Source: Dichotomocladium elegans
Lineage: Eukaryota > Mucoromycota > Mucoromycetes > Mucorales > Lichtheimiaceae
NCBI GenBank assembly: GCA_025716815.1
Contig: JAIXMN010000006.1
Location: 186,001-250,000 of the forward strand
Direction: 5' to 3'
DNA length: 64,000 nt
The notes beneath the pieces are model-generated. The model was not told where the DNA came from. It saw nothing but the letters and a program-made list of their open reading frames with translations, and searched no databases. The translations under genes and the position numbers were made by a program. Shown piece after piece: positions 1 to 11,547 of the stretch (its first letter is position 1; each line of letters begins with the position of its first letter).

Positions 1-3000
1 GACGCCTGGGATACACTTGTGGAAGAAAAACTTCATCTGGAAAAAAAATCTTTACAGAAGCCGAGCGCCGAATTTGCGCGGTGTTTGTCGGCCATTTATG
101 TGGCAAGCCTGGGACTCTATCAGGATGTTAAAGAGTATATGCTAACGAAGGGTGAGGATAAGCGCGCGGTTCAAGACGGTTATCTTACAGCGATTGTGGG
201 ATTGAGCTTGGTATGTGCTATTCATTGCGTTTTAGTTAGCAGCAGATTCATCGGCCTATTATAGCAAATAGCAGCACTGGCTTCTGCGAGACTCAGTCAG
301 ATCGATGACCTTTTGGTCGGCTATATTGAAGATTGTTTGTTTGCACCTGCAGATCACAACTGTAAAGATACATGGGTATATAGGGCCGCCTTGGATGCGG
401 CGACTCTTATCGCTATAAAGTAAGTGTCGAAATCCAAACAAAGGCAAGGAATCGATGGGGGCAATGCTAATTCTGTATGCAGCTTCCATCGCCGAAATGG
501 CGCTATTATCAGTAGCTTATGCCGTTTCCTCGCTACTCCGTCCTTGGTGTTTCTAGACGAATATGAGCCAGGATACCCTTCAAAGATGACGTCTATCCGA
601 AACATTACCGTTCGACGTCTAGCACAGTGTATCCAGGTTAGCAGGAGACGTAGACCGGGAATTCTTGTATCATGGGCCAATATAAACGAGAAAACCATAG
701 GTTAAACGCCCAAAGCAGCGTACGCAGGCAGCCATCTCTACATTCTATGCTCTGCTCAATGAGATTACACGCTACAACGAGGAACCAAATGCTGACAACA
801 AACAGGATTCGACATCGGTAAGCTCACAGAAAAACAATTTTACGCAGCACCAGCACAGGCAGCAAGTCTGCATCAATTCGCTCTCGGCAATTGTGGGAAT
901 CGCAGTGTACCTGAGAGATGACCATGTAAGTTTATCCAGTCCAATCCACATTCCATGAACCATTGCAGAAGCGGGGTCTGAGTTTTGTATTAAAACAGAT
1001 TTCAGCGTTGGCTTTATCGTTGGTGCTTCTACGACGAAAGCTTCTCCTTGAGATCGCAGACGCATCTCTTTTGAATAGTCTGATTTCCCTTGCGGTTGCT
1101 AGCCCAGCCAGCGTATTTAGAGATATCGTCAACTTGTTTGCGATTATCATCCGCGATATTCTATCGAGCACGGATAATGTGCGAGAGCAGCTACTTGTCA
1201 TGGTAATTGAGTTTGGTTATTGTTGGAGACAACACAGCTTATCAATATATATATAGGTGCTGGATGCACAGACCAACCTTGCTAGAGACCTCAAATATCG
1301 CCAGGAGTTTTGCTCGATCTATCTAGAATCTATTCTCGGGATGTTCATCGATATAGGACTCATGATTCAGAGCGCGTCTTCTGGCGACGACGGCTGCTAT
1401 AGTCTGCGGAAGAACAGCCTTGGTCGAATCCTGTTCATTCTTCAGACTCTGCTGGAGACAGATGATTTTGATCCAAGATCAGAACCTAGTCCGGAGATGA
1501 TCATGCTTCTCCGAAATATGTGGTTCTATTGCGTCCTCTTCGATTTTGTGGCCGACACGAGCGAATACAGGGCTTCCATGCTCGCCATCGCCAGGAAAAC
1601 CCCAGCGCTGGTGACGAAGGACGCTGAAGATCATCTTGAGAGCGATCTCGAGTATAACACTGTGCTTGCTGGTATCAGTGATCCTATTGCATCACAGACC
1701 TTGCGCCAAAGGCTCATGCAATTGCTACCCAACTGCCAATACGAGATCAAAGGCATGCCCTTTGCTCAGGTGGTTTTTGGTCTAGCAGTCTATCATATTG
1801 AAATCATGCGAGGGAGAAAAGGAGACTGCACATCCATCCTGTACTACTATATGAGCGGTGCAATTCAAGCTGGTACACCAATGGGCGTATGTATGGAGGC
1901 AATCCTAGATGCCAACCTCAGTGCGTTCATCACAGAAGCCATGCAAAAGGCATCTCTGCAGATACTTGACAGTGAACTCAAAAGCCAGATCCAGATTCTT
2001 TTAAGGCGATGCTGCCATCGGGTTAAGACCGTACACCTGCTGTCGGTGAAGATCATCACTAGCATAGTGAATGCCTTTCCCCAGGTTTTTGCAGACAAGC
2101 GTTTGGTGACGCTCTTGTTTGAACTAGTTCAGCTCCTTTGGTTAAGCTGTGAATCATTCTACAGGGACGAGGTATGAAGAAGAAAAGAAAGGGACCAACC
2201 ATGCAATTGACCCATTGTCACCGTTTTTTACCTCTTGCTACTACAAGTACACACCGACATTTCATTATACCTCAGATCGGGTCGGCGTGACGCTCGAACT
2301 AGGCGACTCGCAAGCGTATCGAAACGAACTCTGCACAAGCCTGTATAAAAACAGCAGAAAGTGGCTTCAAAAGGCAATGGATCTGACGCCAATGGAAATG
2401 ACCGGACTCGTGCAGGACTATCTTGCTGGGTGTCATCGGTTTATACCTAATATGCCAAGCGATACAGCCCATCTGGGCATGACTCTAGCGCTCGAAATAG
2501 GAAGAATGACCGCACGAAATGAACTCGCTGTCGGCAAGTGATATTAGCTGCAATGTTAAGCTAATCAATGTCAGCTAATGATTCCTTTCCCTTGAGCAAT
2601 TAGATTATGCTCCAGAAGTACCCTTCATTCCCCTCGATAATTCATCCAATTTTGTTTACGAATTCATATCACGAAGGTACCACGCAGGAGAGGCGAATGG
2701 AATCATCTACGCGGTTTCTATGGATCAACAGAACGGTATACATTTGATGAAAGTACCTGAATACTTCAAACCTCATTTTTTTTTCTGCTTCCCTTTCTTG
2801 TACAGCAAAACTCCCAATACCAGAGTTTCTTGGGGAAAACACAGCAAAATCGCCTGTCAGCCTCCAAATGCTGCGCGAGCTATTGCAAGATGTGAAAGCA
2901 GGACAGACAGTAGATAATGGTCGTTTGTACCCCACCATGATACAAACAGCTGCTGCAATCCTTTCGCAGAAACAGGTATTTAACCGTTATCTATCACGTT

Positions 3001-6000
3001 CTTTCATCTAGAAACCATCCCCCTTTTCCATTAGATACATCCAGACTACATTACTTGTCTTGTCCGCATTCCTGTCTACATTTTTACAAAAGAGTCCATG
3101 GTTATTGGCACAGAAGCCTGGACATGGATTCTTATCGAGCGCCCGGATCTTGAGAAACGCGTCATGGTGGAAATGCTCACGATGTGGCGATGGGTACAGC
3201 GGCACCGGAAAGGCTTGTATTCCCCTTTGCTGAAGTATGTTTCTGGTGTCACAGGAATACATATATGGAACTGTATCTGATCCTTTAAAAAGCTACAAAG
3301 ATCCGTTTGAAGACTCCATGACCTATACACCCTCTAATAAGGAAAGTCGCCGGCGCCTGTATGATCAAGCTAGTGCCCTCTTTGAGCCACACATGACGTG
3401 GATAAAGTTCTTGCACAGTCGATTCCATGCGACGCGTCACCGGGAGAGGCAGCTATCGAACTTTTTTCTCGCTCTTCTAATGAGATCTTTTGAAGGAGCT
3501 CATTTGATGAGGTCTGTGCAGTGGTTGGAAACTACTACTGTCTTTAATCTCACTGTTCTATATGTATATGTGCACTTCAGTACGCATTCACTCTCCAGAC
3601 AGACACGGTTTTATCTTCTGTTACTCGGGCTGACGATCTTGACCACTCTGCAAGTCGAGGCATTGGCAGAACACAAGTTCAGAACGCTCATCTATGGTGC
3701 GGCGTATAATTGGTTTTCGTTATCACCGAGGTATTACTTATTGGTTCCTCCTATTCTTTTTGTTCTGATACGCCCTTGGCAAGATGGCACTATGGGCCGC
3801 GCAAAAGCTATATTCTCCAGGAATATAAGCTGTTGAGCGACGTGTACCATGCCTTATCTCGTGACAATCCTCATCTAGGGCACCTATTGACAAGTTCATC
3901 GATGCGCAACGCCAATTCCCAGATTGGATCGGGAATCTACAAGTTTTATGATGGTATATACGAGCCTATTCAAAGTGCACATGGGATTCTGAACAGACCA
4001 CCTGCTTAGGCAAGACAAAAGACGATATCTTCCGGCAGCATCTAACGAATAAGAAGCTACTGCTTCTGTTGCTGGAAAGCGAAATGGCACGGCTCTCTGT
4101 CTGGTGCGATACATTGAACGAAAACGCTTGCGGAATTCCGTCAGGTTTTACAGGGAACGTCGAGAAAACCATGACAACGGATGTAAGTGTAATCGAATCA
4201 GCTCCATTTTTTTTTTTACGAATTTGGCTTACTCGTTCTTCCGTCTCCGCCCTCCAAACCTGTAAAAAAAAAAAAAGGAACATTGGAAAGATATAGTGCG
4301 GTGTGCATTTCAGGTCTCCCCTCGTCTTGCAGTCCAGTTGAGAGCACGCTTTGCGCACAAACATGTTGTGTCCAATGAGCTCCATCGACTGATTGCAAAC
4401 AATACTTTGACGGCAGTCGGTTGTTCCGAAGCACTTACCGTTCTTCTTGGCGACGGCATCCATCCCAATGCTAATCTTGAGCTCAAGGTAAAAGAGGGGG
4501 AGGAGCAGAAGCGAAGGACAAATTGCGTTTTTTTTTCTGACATGGATATGGGTCTACAGCATCTGCTCTACTGGGCTCCTGTCCCTGTTATCACTGCAGC
4601 CAACTACTTTCTACCAGCATATCGTAGCCACCCCAGCATTCTTCAATATGCCATGCGGATTCTCGAGTATTATCCAATTAATCTGGTCTTTTTCTACATC
4701 CCACAGATTGTCCAAGCACTGCGCTATGATGAATATGGATATGTTGAAAGGTATATCATGGAGGCTGGACAGATATCACAACGTTTTGCCCACCAGATCA
4801 TCTGGAATATGCAAGCCAATTTCTATGTGGATGCGGATAAAGATTGTACAAAGGTGAGCATAGATGGCCTCCTTTTTTCTTCTTCTTCTCCAGAGTCATA
4901 CGAAATGGAGCATTAACTACGGATGTCTACATAACAGCCTGACCCAATCAAGCCTGTTCTGGAGCGCATTATTAAGAACCTAGTCGATGCGTTTACTGGA
5001 AAGGACCGTGAGTTCTACGAGCGCGAATTCAAATTCTTCAACAATATTACTGCCATATCAGGACATTTGAAAGAGTACATTCGATTTGGTCAAAACGAGA
5101 AAAAACCAAAGCAGAAGGTGAAAAAAAGCCAAGGGCTTTCCGGACTTTCATTTCCGTGTGCTAACATGATACCATGTCACAAACGCACATGCATCTTAAA
5201 AAGGAACGGCTCGATGAGGAGCTAGGTAAAATCGAGGTCGTGAAAGGGGTCTACCTTCCGAGTAACCCAGATGGGGAAGTGGAAGAAATCGACCGCACAT
5301 CCGGCCGGCCCCTTCAGAGCCATGCCAAAGTACAGTTATGCTTAGGGTTGGGGTTCGGATGGGGTGGGGTAGGGTGGGGGTGTATTGAAATTTCGTTCCC
5401 ACTAACCCTGACGGATGACCCCTTTTCGCTCAGGCGCCGTTCATGGCGACTTTCAAGATAAAAAAGCAAGATAAAGAGCCGATTTCGTTAAGTGCAATTT
5501 TCAAAGTCGGCGACGACTGCCGGCAGGATGTTCTCGCGCTTCAGTTGATAGCCGTATTCAAGAACATTTATACAAGCGTGGGGCTTGACCTCTACTTATA
5601 TCCGTATCGCGTAGTTGCCACCGCCCCTGGCCGGGGCGTCATTGATGTGATCAAGCATGCGATTTCCAGGGATCAGCTTGGGCGCGAAAAGGTCAATAGC
5701 ATGTACGACTATTTTGTTGCGAAATACGGGAACCCGGAGACAACTGCCTACCAGCGCGCACGAACCAATTTTGTACAGAGCCTCGCTGCATATTCGGTCT
5801 TGTCTTACCTTCTGCAGTTCAAGGATAGGCACAATGGCAATATCATGCTTGACGACGAGGGTCACATCATCCATATCGGTAACAGAAAAAAGAAGAACGA
5901 GAGCGAGTTCATGCTCACACCATTTCCTTCACCAGACTTTGGGTTTATTTTTGATATTGCCCCGGGTGGGATTACCTTCGAGAGTTCGCCTTTCAAACTG

Positions 6001-6380
6001 ACAACCGAGATGGTCCAAGTGATGGGCGGCGGTACAGACGAGCAGGCTTTTCGACAGTTTTCTGAGCTCGTCATAAAGGCCTATCTTGCAAGTCGACCCT
6101 TTGCTGAAAGGATCTGCGAACTTGTTGCATTAATGATCGACTCGGGATTGCCGTGCTTCAAGAGCGAAACGATCAAACGCTTACGAGCCCGCTTTCAACT
6201 CGACAGGTCCGAAAGAGCGGCTGCAAACTTTATGATACTACGCATTGCTGAATCGTGTGAGAACCAACGTACTGTCCTCTACGATTACTTTCAGAAATTG
6301 ACGAATGGTAAAAGAAGACGCACGCCACTTGGGCAACTTCCTAACTTACTATGTATCATCTACTAGGGATCCCTTACTAA
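1..6380 (+). CDS. STT4: Phosphatidylinositol 4-kinase III alpha, 3' part
   Basis: Makes PI4P from phosphatidylinositol at the plasma membrane, feeding PI(4,5)P2 synthesis and cell-wall signalling (known for Stt4/PI4KA). The window opens in frame inside the gene, so the 5' end is missing. Helical-repeat exons fill 1-4900. The kinase end is unmistakable: GVYLPSNPDGEV (near 5250), then MATFKI (5443), the catalytic KDRHNGNIM (about 5823-5850) and a DFGFIFDIAPGG activation segment. That segment is split by a 57-bp intron at 5879-5935, and joining restores HIDFGF. A last intron at 6308-6366 restores the family's usual end, NGIPY, with stop 6378-6380. The intron at 5330-5433 is strongly G-rich. More than ten introns are present in all. 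Codons stay open across each junction I checked, so the gene looks intact. Identity is near certain; upstream exon borders were not all resolved. Confidence 0.95.
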
Positions 6381-6905
6381 GAAAAGCTATTCTACATACA
6401 ATAACCCATTTCGTCTGCTACCTCAATCTTGAATTCAATAGAAGCGGGGCGCTCCCTATGGTATATAATGTGTTTTTGAATTGCGACTCTACTTTTTTTC
6501 GTACAGACCTCCCAAAGGAAGCAAAGTACGGGTCCTGATGAAGCCAATGCTGCAATTATTGGGGGCCATAGCTTCCAAACCCTTCGCTTCCTCGTGCATC
6601 GGGTCTCATCATGCATTTAACCTCGTTGCTCAGCAGAGCCACGTGGAGGAAGTTCACTCCGTGGGTACAGTTGAAAGCGGTCTTTTAAACATTAGTAAAA
6701 GTATGGGGGGGGAGAGCATTCCGATGATGTCGGTGGTTTAAAAACAAGGGGGGTGCGCTCACTTTTTTTTTTTTCGCTGGTAATGAAAGCGAGAGGTTGG
6801 TCGCGCAACGAGTTATTCCCCCCTCTCTTCGCTTTAAAAGCGTCTTGTTCTCTTAGGAGTTAAATCTTACTTGCGCCAAAGCGATAAATCAGGTATACAT
6901 ACAAG

Positions 6906-6952
6906 ATAGGATGGATGGATAGATAGATAGATGGATGGATGGATGGATGGTA
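6906..6952. repeat. GATG/GATA tetranucleotide microsatellite
   Basis: Uninterrupted 4-bp units switch from GGAT to AGAT and back, about 25 bp upstream of the P2 start codon. It sits in the promoter or 5' UTR of the ribosomal gene. The rest of 6381-6905 shows no gene I can support. Confidence 0.9.
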
Positions 6953-6977
6953 GACTGACTGCGGATGATTAGACAAC

Positions 6978-7374
6978 ATGAAGTATCTCGCTGCTTATCT
7001 TCTTCTTACCGCCGGTGGCAAGGCCAACCCCTCCGCCGAGGATGTCAAGGGTCTCTTGAGCTCTGTTGGTGTTGAGGCCGAGGCTGAGCGCGTCTCTGCC
7101 TTGATCGCTGCTCTCAAGGACAAGTCTGTCGCTGAGGTAATCTAAAGATGAATTCGTTTCGGTAATGCCAAGTGTTCACACCATCTTTCCATCCTAATAG
7201 CTCATTGCCGAGGGTCAGGAGAAGCTCGCTTCCGTCCCTACCGGTGGTGCTGCCGTTGCTGCTGGTGGTGCCGCTGCTGGTGGTGCCGCTGCTGCCGACG
7301 CTCCTGCTGAGGAGGAGAAGGAGGAGGAGAAGGAGGAGTCTGATGATGACATGGGCTTCGGTCTTTTCGACTAA
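6978..7374 (+). CDS. RPP2: 60S acidic ribosomal protein P2
   Basis: P2 pairs with P1 and binds P0 to form the ribosomal stalk that recruits and activates elongation factors. Two exons, 6978-7136 and 7201-7374, with a 64-bp intron in phase 0; the product is 110 residues, normal for the family. The N-terminus [10 protein letters not shown] is the P2 signature that separates it from P1. An Ala/Gly hinge and an acidic [10 protein letters not shown] stretch follow. The C-terminus [12 protein letters not shown] is the conserved stalk tip that contacts translation GTPases. Codon use is strongly biased to GCT, GGT and AAG, as expected of a highly expressed gene. The Ser- and Leu-rich frames on the opposite strand are shadows of this composition. 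Confidence 0.98.
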
Positions 7375-8299
7375 ACGGAACATCCTTTCCCCTTTTGCAT
7401 CAAAAAATTGTAATAAAAAAAGGCCTCTTGGTCTTTTCTTGTCTCCACACGCGTTTTGGTTTTATAACATTATTCCAGTCAAGGTGAATCCAGAGCACGC
7501 GAGGGGAAGTCCTTGAGATTCTCCGAGCGCGATTCTGTACGGTTGGTCCTTGTTGTCATCCTTAGAGTCTGCTCGGGCTTGCACCGCTCGTTTCGTGCTT
7601 TGATAGGTTTGTGGATGGCTGAAGCCGGGATGATGATATGATTTCCTATGCATTGGGCCCTAATAGGAGCCGAATGGTCCCCATAGGTCGTGCAAGAGAT
7701 GATTCATCTGAACGTGGGATACACATGGATGAGGCCTATGGCAAGAAGGTATTAACGGGGCCGCATCGTAACTGTTTTGATGATCCTTCATTCCTTTGGG
7801 GGCAATCATACATAAATCCACACACATTCCCTAAGAGCCAGGGGTACCTTGCGCGCAAGGAGGACCGGTTCGAGTTGTGTATTGTCGCCGAGACTTGGAA
7901 CTGGGCGAAGATTTCAATTGTGGATGCCGGCCATTTTCACCCGTTTTGGAAGTCGGCTGTCCGTGAACCAAGAAGTTGTGGTTATTAGCGGATGGTGTTT
8001 GGCTGCGTCCGTTTCTATTGTTGGTCCGGATGGAGGACGTCCTGATCCGCACCTGCCATCGCCGGTGTCGCTTTGTCCTTGACCACCACACGTCTAAATG
8101 TATTGACAAGCCATATTCCTGCCGCCTCACCCATATCCCAAGAACGATATCTTTTCATATTCATGCCTTTTCCTTCCTTAACCATCTATCTACCGTGATG
8201 GTCTCTGTAGAATCATCTCAAGTCGGATCATACTCCCCCCACCCATGATGACAGTTCACTAGACGCCTGTAAGAATGAAAGACGAATCCTTCAAAGTCG
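7375..8299. other. Intergenic stretch with no supported gene
   Basis: The P2 3' UTR begins here, with an A-rich AATAAAAAAA poly(A)-like signal near 7411. Frames up to about 115 codons exist on both strands (for example 7638-7988 plus), but I see no family motif, no splice-consistent extension and no codon bias, so I do not call a gene. Confidence 0.5.
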
Positions 8300-8638
8300 C
8301 TCACTTTAAACTATTCGCTGCTTCACTGATTCGGATCATCAAAGTCACGCCTTCCAATAACCTATTGCGTTTTATTTTGTTCCTCACAACTGACGAAAAC
8401 TGGCATATAGGATCGAGTTCAGGCGAATAGGATCGAAGATAGGCGCATCGACCTCCTTGAGTCTTGGTCTTTTTTTTAGAGATGGAAGCCTTTTTGTGCG
8501 ACATCTTTTGCCGTGCATGCGACATCTACTTTGTCATCATGCGTAAAGATTTCTGGGTAAAAACCCGACTGCTATTCTTGTAATCTTGCGACTTCAGAGC
8601 TGCCAGGGACACGACTTTAATTTTGGAAACGGTCCATA
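8300..8638 (-). mobile_element. Internally deleted Tc1/mariner element beside PPX1
   Basis: Reading the minus strand, 8638-8490 matches the left end of the Tc1-like family seen at 20181, 23620, 30418 and 61084: a terminal repeat beginning near TATGGACCGTTTCC, then AAGTCGCAAGAT and the TGATGACAAAG block. The sequence then jumps to the transposase C-terminus (YSPELDPICQF, then KRNRLLEG) at about 8456-8310. The catalytic core between them is deleted. The copy cannot encode a transposase. Its terminal repeat overlaps the last codons of PPX1 (see findings). Confidence 0.8.
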
Positions 8639-9811
8639 GCTTCAATCAACGCTTGAACCAGTGGCCAAACTTGTTTTCGGGACATCTTAATGTTTGCTTG
8701 ACGATAAAATCCAACATGTGCATTGCCTTTTGGCTGGAAAGGTTGAAAGGACAAGTCGAGCGAAGGGTCACTCTCGAGTGCCTCTTTTACAGGCAAAATT
8801 GTTTTGTTTCGGACGATCATAGCAAGCTCACGCTCATAGCGACCCTGGTGGTCGAAGCTCGTCAGGATGATTTCGAGGTCGAGGTGGCGCTCATCCATCC
8901 ATGCTTCAGCCGCTCTAATCACGTCGGTTACGCCACCCGTTTCCCGATTCACCCAGGCTGCGAAATGCCACGCTACGGAGCTCGTTCCGACACGAAGCCC
9001 GTTCACGACAAATTCCTTGTAGTCCTTTCGCAACAGGTCCCGGGAGCAAAGATTCGTTACACTGCACTTTACACGTTCAATGGTATTGTAAAGATCAATG
9101 ACCAAAGACGCATTGCTCAGTGACCCAGGACCCACGACCACGTGGTAGGCCTCCTCATCTGTCTTTGTCATCTTGCCAAGCTCCCAGCGCAAGCCAATGG
9201 TGTCAACAAGGATTGGGCATAGGGCGAGCTGTGAGAGAGCGCATGTCGGCGATGTAAACGCGTTCCGGAACTGGAGAACAATAAGCGAGGTGCATGAACC
9301 AACAGGAAGAATCGTGCGCTGGGGTGCAGAGAGATGATGCCCCTCATCGACGTGATGATCAATTATGCCTGCAACGCAGTTATCCCAGTCGGCAGTAAAG
9401 GGAGGCGTCAGGCGGTTATGGTCGACCAAGATCACGCTTGTGTTTGTATTACGGGGATCCATATCCGAGAGGTCAATGTGATCGATGCAAACCAGTTTCT
9501 TTGGATCGATACCGGCGCGGTTGAGAACATATGTCACCTCCGGCCGTAGCTCAATGTCCGCTTGGGGGACTTTGACCAAAGGAATATAAAGGGTACTTGG
9601 ATCTTTCTTTGAGCTGAGGAATGCAAAGAGGAGTGCCGACACGATAGAGTCGAGGTCTGACACCATCATCGGGAACAAATTAGTCAAAGGGGAATCATAT
9701 TCACGATTAACAAGTACCAGCAGAATCGTTTCCAGTGACAACAACGCGCCGGGTTTTAGAGGAAGAGCTCAGGCACGTGTGAACTTCATCGAGAAACGCG
9801 TTAATCTCCAT
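8617..9811 (-). CDS. PPX1: Exopolyphosphatase, DHH family
   Basis: Removes terminal phosphates from inorganic polyphosphate; yeast Ppx1 is a Mn/Mg-dependent DHH-DHHA2 enzyme. Exons (minus) 9811-9718 and 9656-8617, intron of 61 bp at 9657-9717; product 377 residues (yeast 397). Splicing restores the N-terminal motif TGNDSADLDSIVSALLFAF, which carries the metal ligands of motif I. Further metal motifs are VDHN and IDHHVDEG, followed by the GSCTS segment; the DHHA2 domain follows. The start at 9811 was chosen because it gives this canonical N-terminus. A start at 9744 would lose motif I. The last residues and the stop lie inside a transposon terminal repeat. It shares a 166-bp divergent promoter with the uS15m gene. 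Confidence 0.93.
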
Positions 9812-9977
9812 GGTGAGGGATGCACCGTTTGGGTCAGCTTGCCCAATCCTACTGCTAACCGAGTGACGGGTTTCATGTGTGACGTTTGAAATTAAAAAAC
9901 GAAAGGTTAGGCCTCTTTATTTTTTTGAAGGGGAGCGTCAAATAGCAACAATAACAAAATAAATAAAAACATATAGC
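9812..9977. promoter_or_regulatory. Divergent promoter between PPX1 and uS15m
   Basis: Only 166 bp separate the two start codons, so the promoters must overlap. The interval is AT-rich, with poly-A runs near 9893 and 9955. I do not recognise a specific operator. Confidence 0.6.
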
Positions 9978-10851
9978 ATGCTCTCCCGTGCTCAATCAGG
10001 TATGACCGTCTGCTAGAAAAACAACCGTGAGACCTAGGGGATTCGTACGAGGACGGCATTTTTACCTTTCGGCATCGCATTTATAGTGTGGCGTGTCTCG
10101 TCCGCTAGTTCTAGCGTCGTCGCCAAGCAGTACTTCCATGGTTCTGCGGCACATTTTGCAAAGAAACATCCCAAGCAAATCAAGAAGGAGAACTTGGCCA
10201 AGCGCGCTGCGAAGATTGCCGAATTTGAAAGCAGCAAACCCTCACCTATTGTCTCTCAACCAACCGCGTTCTTCAACACGCTTCACACGCCTGCGAGTGC
10301 ATACGCTTCCACCACAGACACCCAGCATTTCCTGTCTCAGGACGATCACAAATTCATCTTTGAACAGACACCGCGCAACACGGTCGAAAGCTCACATCTG
10401 GGCGCTGTGGAGGGTGTGGACGAGGCATTGAAGCACGAACTCTACAAGGTTGATATTATGAAAAAGCTGGTTGGACTGCAAAATGGCAATGCAAAGGCCG
10501 TGCAACTTTGGAACATCCAAAAGACAATCGATTGGTTCCAGAGAAAGGATGGCGATACTGGAAGCCCGGAAGTGCAAGGTAAGATTATATAAAATAACCG
10601 ATAGCTGTCGAATTCATCGTGTCCTCCCCCGCGATTTAGCTGGTATCCTGACTGTCCGTATACACAATCTCCATTCGCACCTGCAGCAACACCGCAAGGA
10701 TAAGCACAACTATAAGCAACTCCGGACAATGGTCCACAAGCGGGCCAAGATATTAAAGTACCTAAAAAGCAAAGACTTGGAGAGATACCACACATGTCTG
10801 AGCGAACTCGGATTGCAGCCTAGAGCTGTGGAAGGCGAAATCACCTTGTAA
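9978..10851 (+). CDS. Mitochondrial small-subunit ribosomal protein uS15m
   Basis: Binds small-subunit rRNA in the mitochondrial ribosome. Three exons: 9978-9999, 10087-10578 and 10640-10851; product 241 residues. The tiny first exon supplies the only reasonable ATG and an N-terminus rich in Arg and Ser without acidic residues (MLSRAQSVWRVSSAS), a typical mitochondrial presequence. The conserved S15 core is DTGSPEVQ, then LTVRIHNLHSHLQQH and HKRAKILKYLKSKD near the C-terminus. As in other fungal and animal mitochondrial homologues, a long N-terminal extension precedes the core. Introns are 87 and 61 bp and in phase. Identification rests on the S15 signature. Confidence 0.93.
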
Positions 10852-11547
10852 TTTATCCCATTCATTCTACTAGAGAAAATCAATAAGCAAAGAGCACAGT
10901 CCGACACCTGTTCTTTTTCGTAGTGCATGACGCCATGGGGAACTTGCGTAGATGTTTGATTTATAGCACATCCAACGTTTTTTAGATGGCTCGATGGATA
11001 CTGACAGGAGCCTTCTTTTTATGGCAGGAATATACTCCACCTGCTTAGAGGATAGGTGGGATGGGGAGGGGGTTCGGTCGGTCCTGCGCTTGTTGCTGGG
11101 CATAGTGATAACTCAAAAGACGCGCGAGCTTGGCGCAATAGGTAGAGAGATCAATGAATGAAGTTTATTAACTGCGACGTCAGGGTACATTCTGAATGCA
11201 CGGAAAGAGGGGCGGGGAAGGCTGTTTTGATACACACCAAAAAATAAGCAACGACAGGGAGGGTTTTCCTCGCGACTGTGGTATTCAAAGAGGGTAAGAT
11301 CGAGCAACCAGATGAAGTTGGAGGCGTATTTGTCAAGCACGCAATGTTGTTTTTGAGGTGAAAATCGCAAACTGTGTGTGCGTCAAGACCCCTTTGTTTT
11401 CTCCCGCAAATAGGATGAAGATATACAGGAGTAGGCAGAAGACCATCGACGCCAAAAACTGGCTCGGAGAACATGTCCGGATTAGAATGAGTGGGGCCAT
11501 TATCACGGATAAGTTTTTTTCTCTGGCTTTTGGTAGACTCACCAAGG

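Noticed and set aside
5343..5381. Telomeric repeat (TTAGGG-like)
   Set aside because: Only one TTAGGG is present, and the run is inside an intron of STT4; it is a G-rich tract, not an array.
7114..7383. Leu/Ser/Thr-rich minus-strand frame over the P2 gene
   Set aside because: It is the complement of GCT- and GAG-rich codons of P2 and has no start context or homology.
9334..9549. Plus-strand frames inside PPX1
   Set aside because: They are shadows of the DHH enzyme on the other strand.
10034..10237. Minus-strand frame across the uS15m presequence
   Set aside because: It is antisense to a well-supported spliced gene and has no motif.
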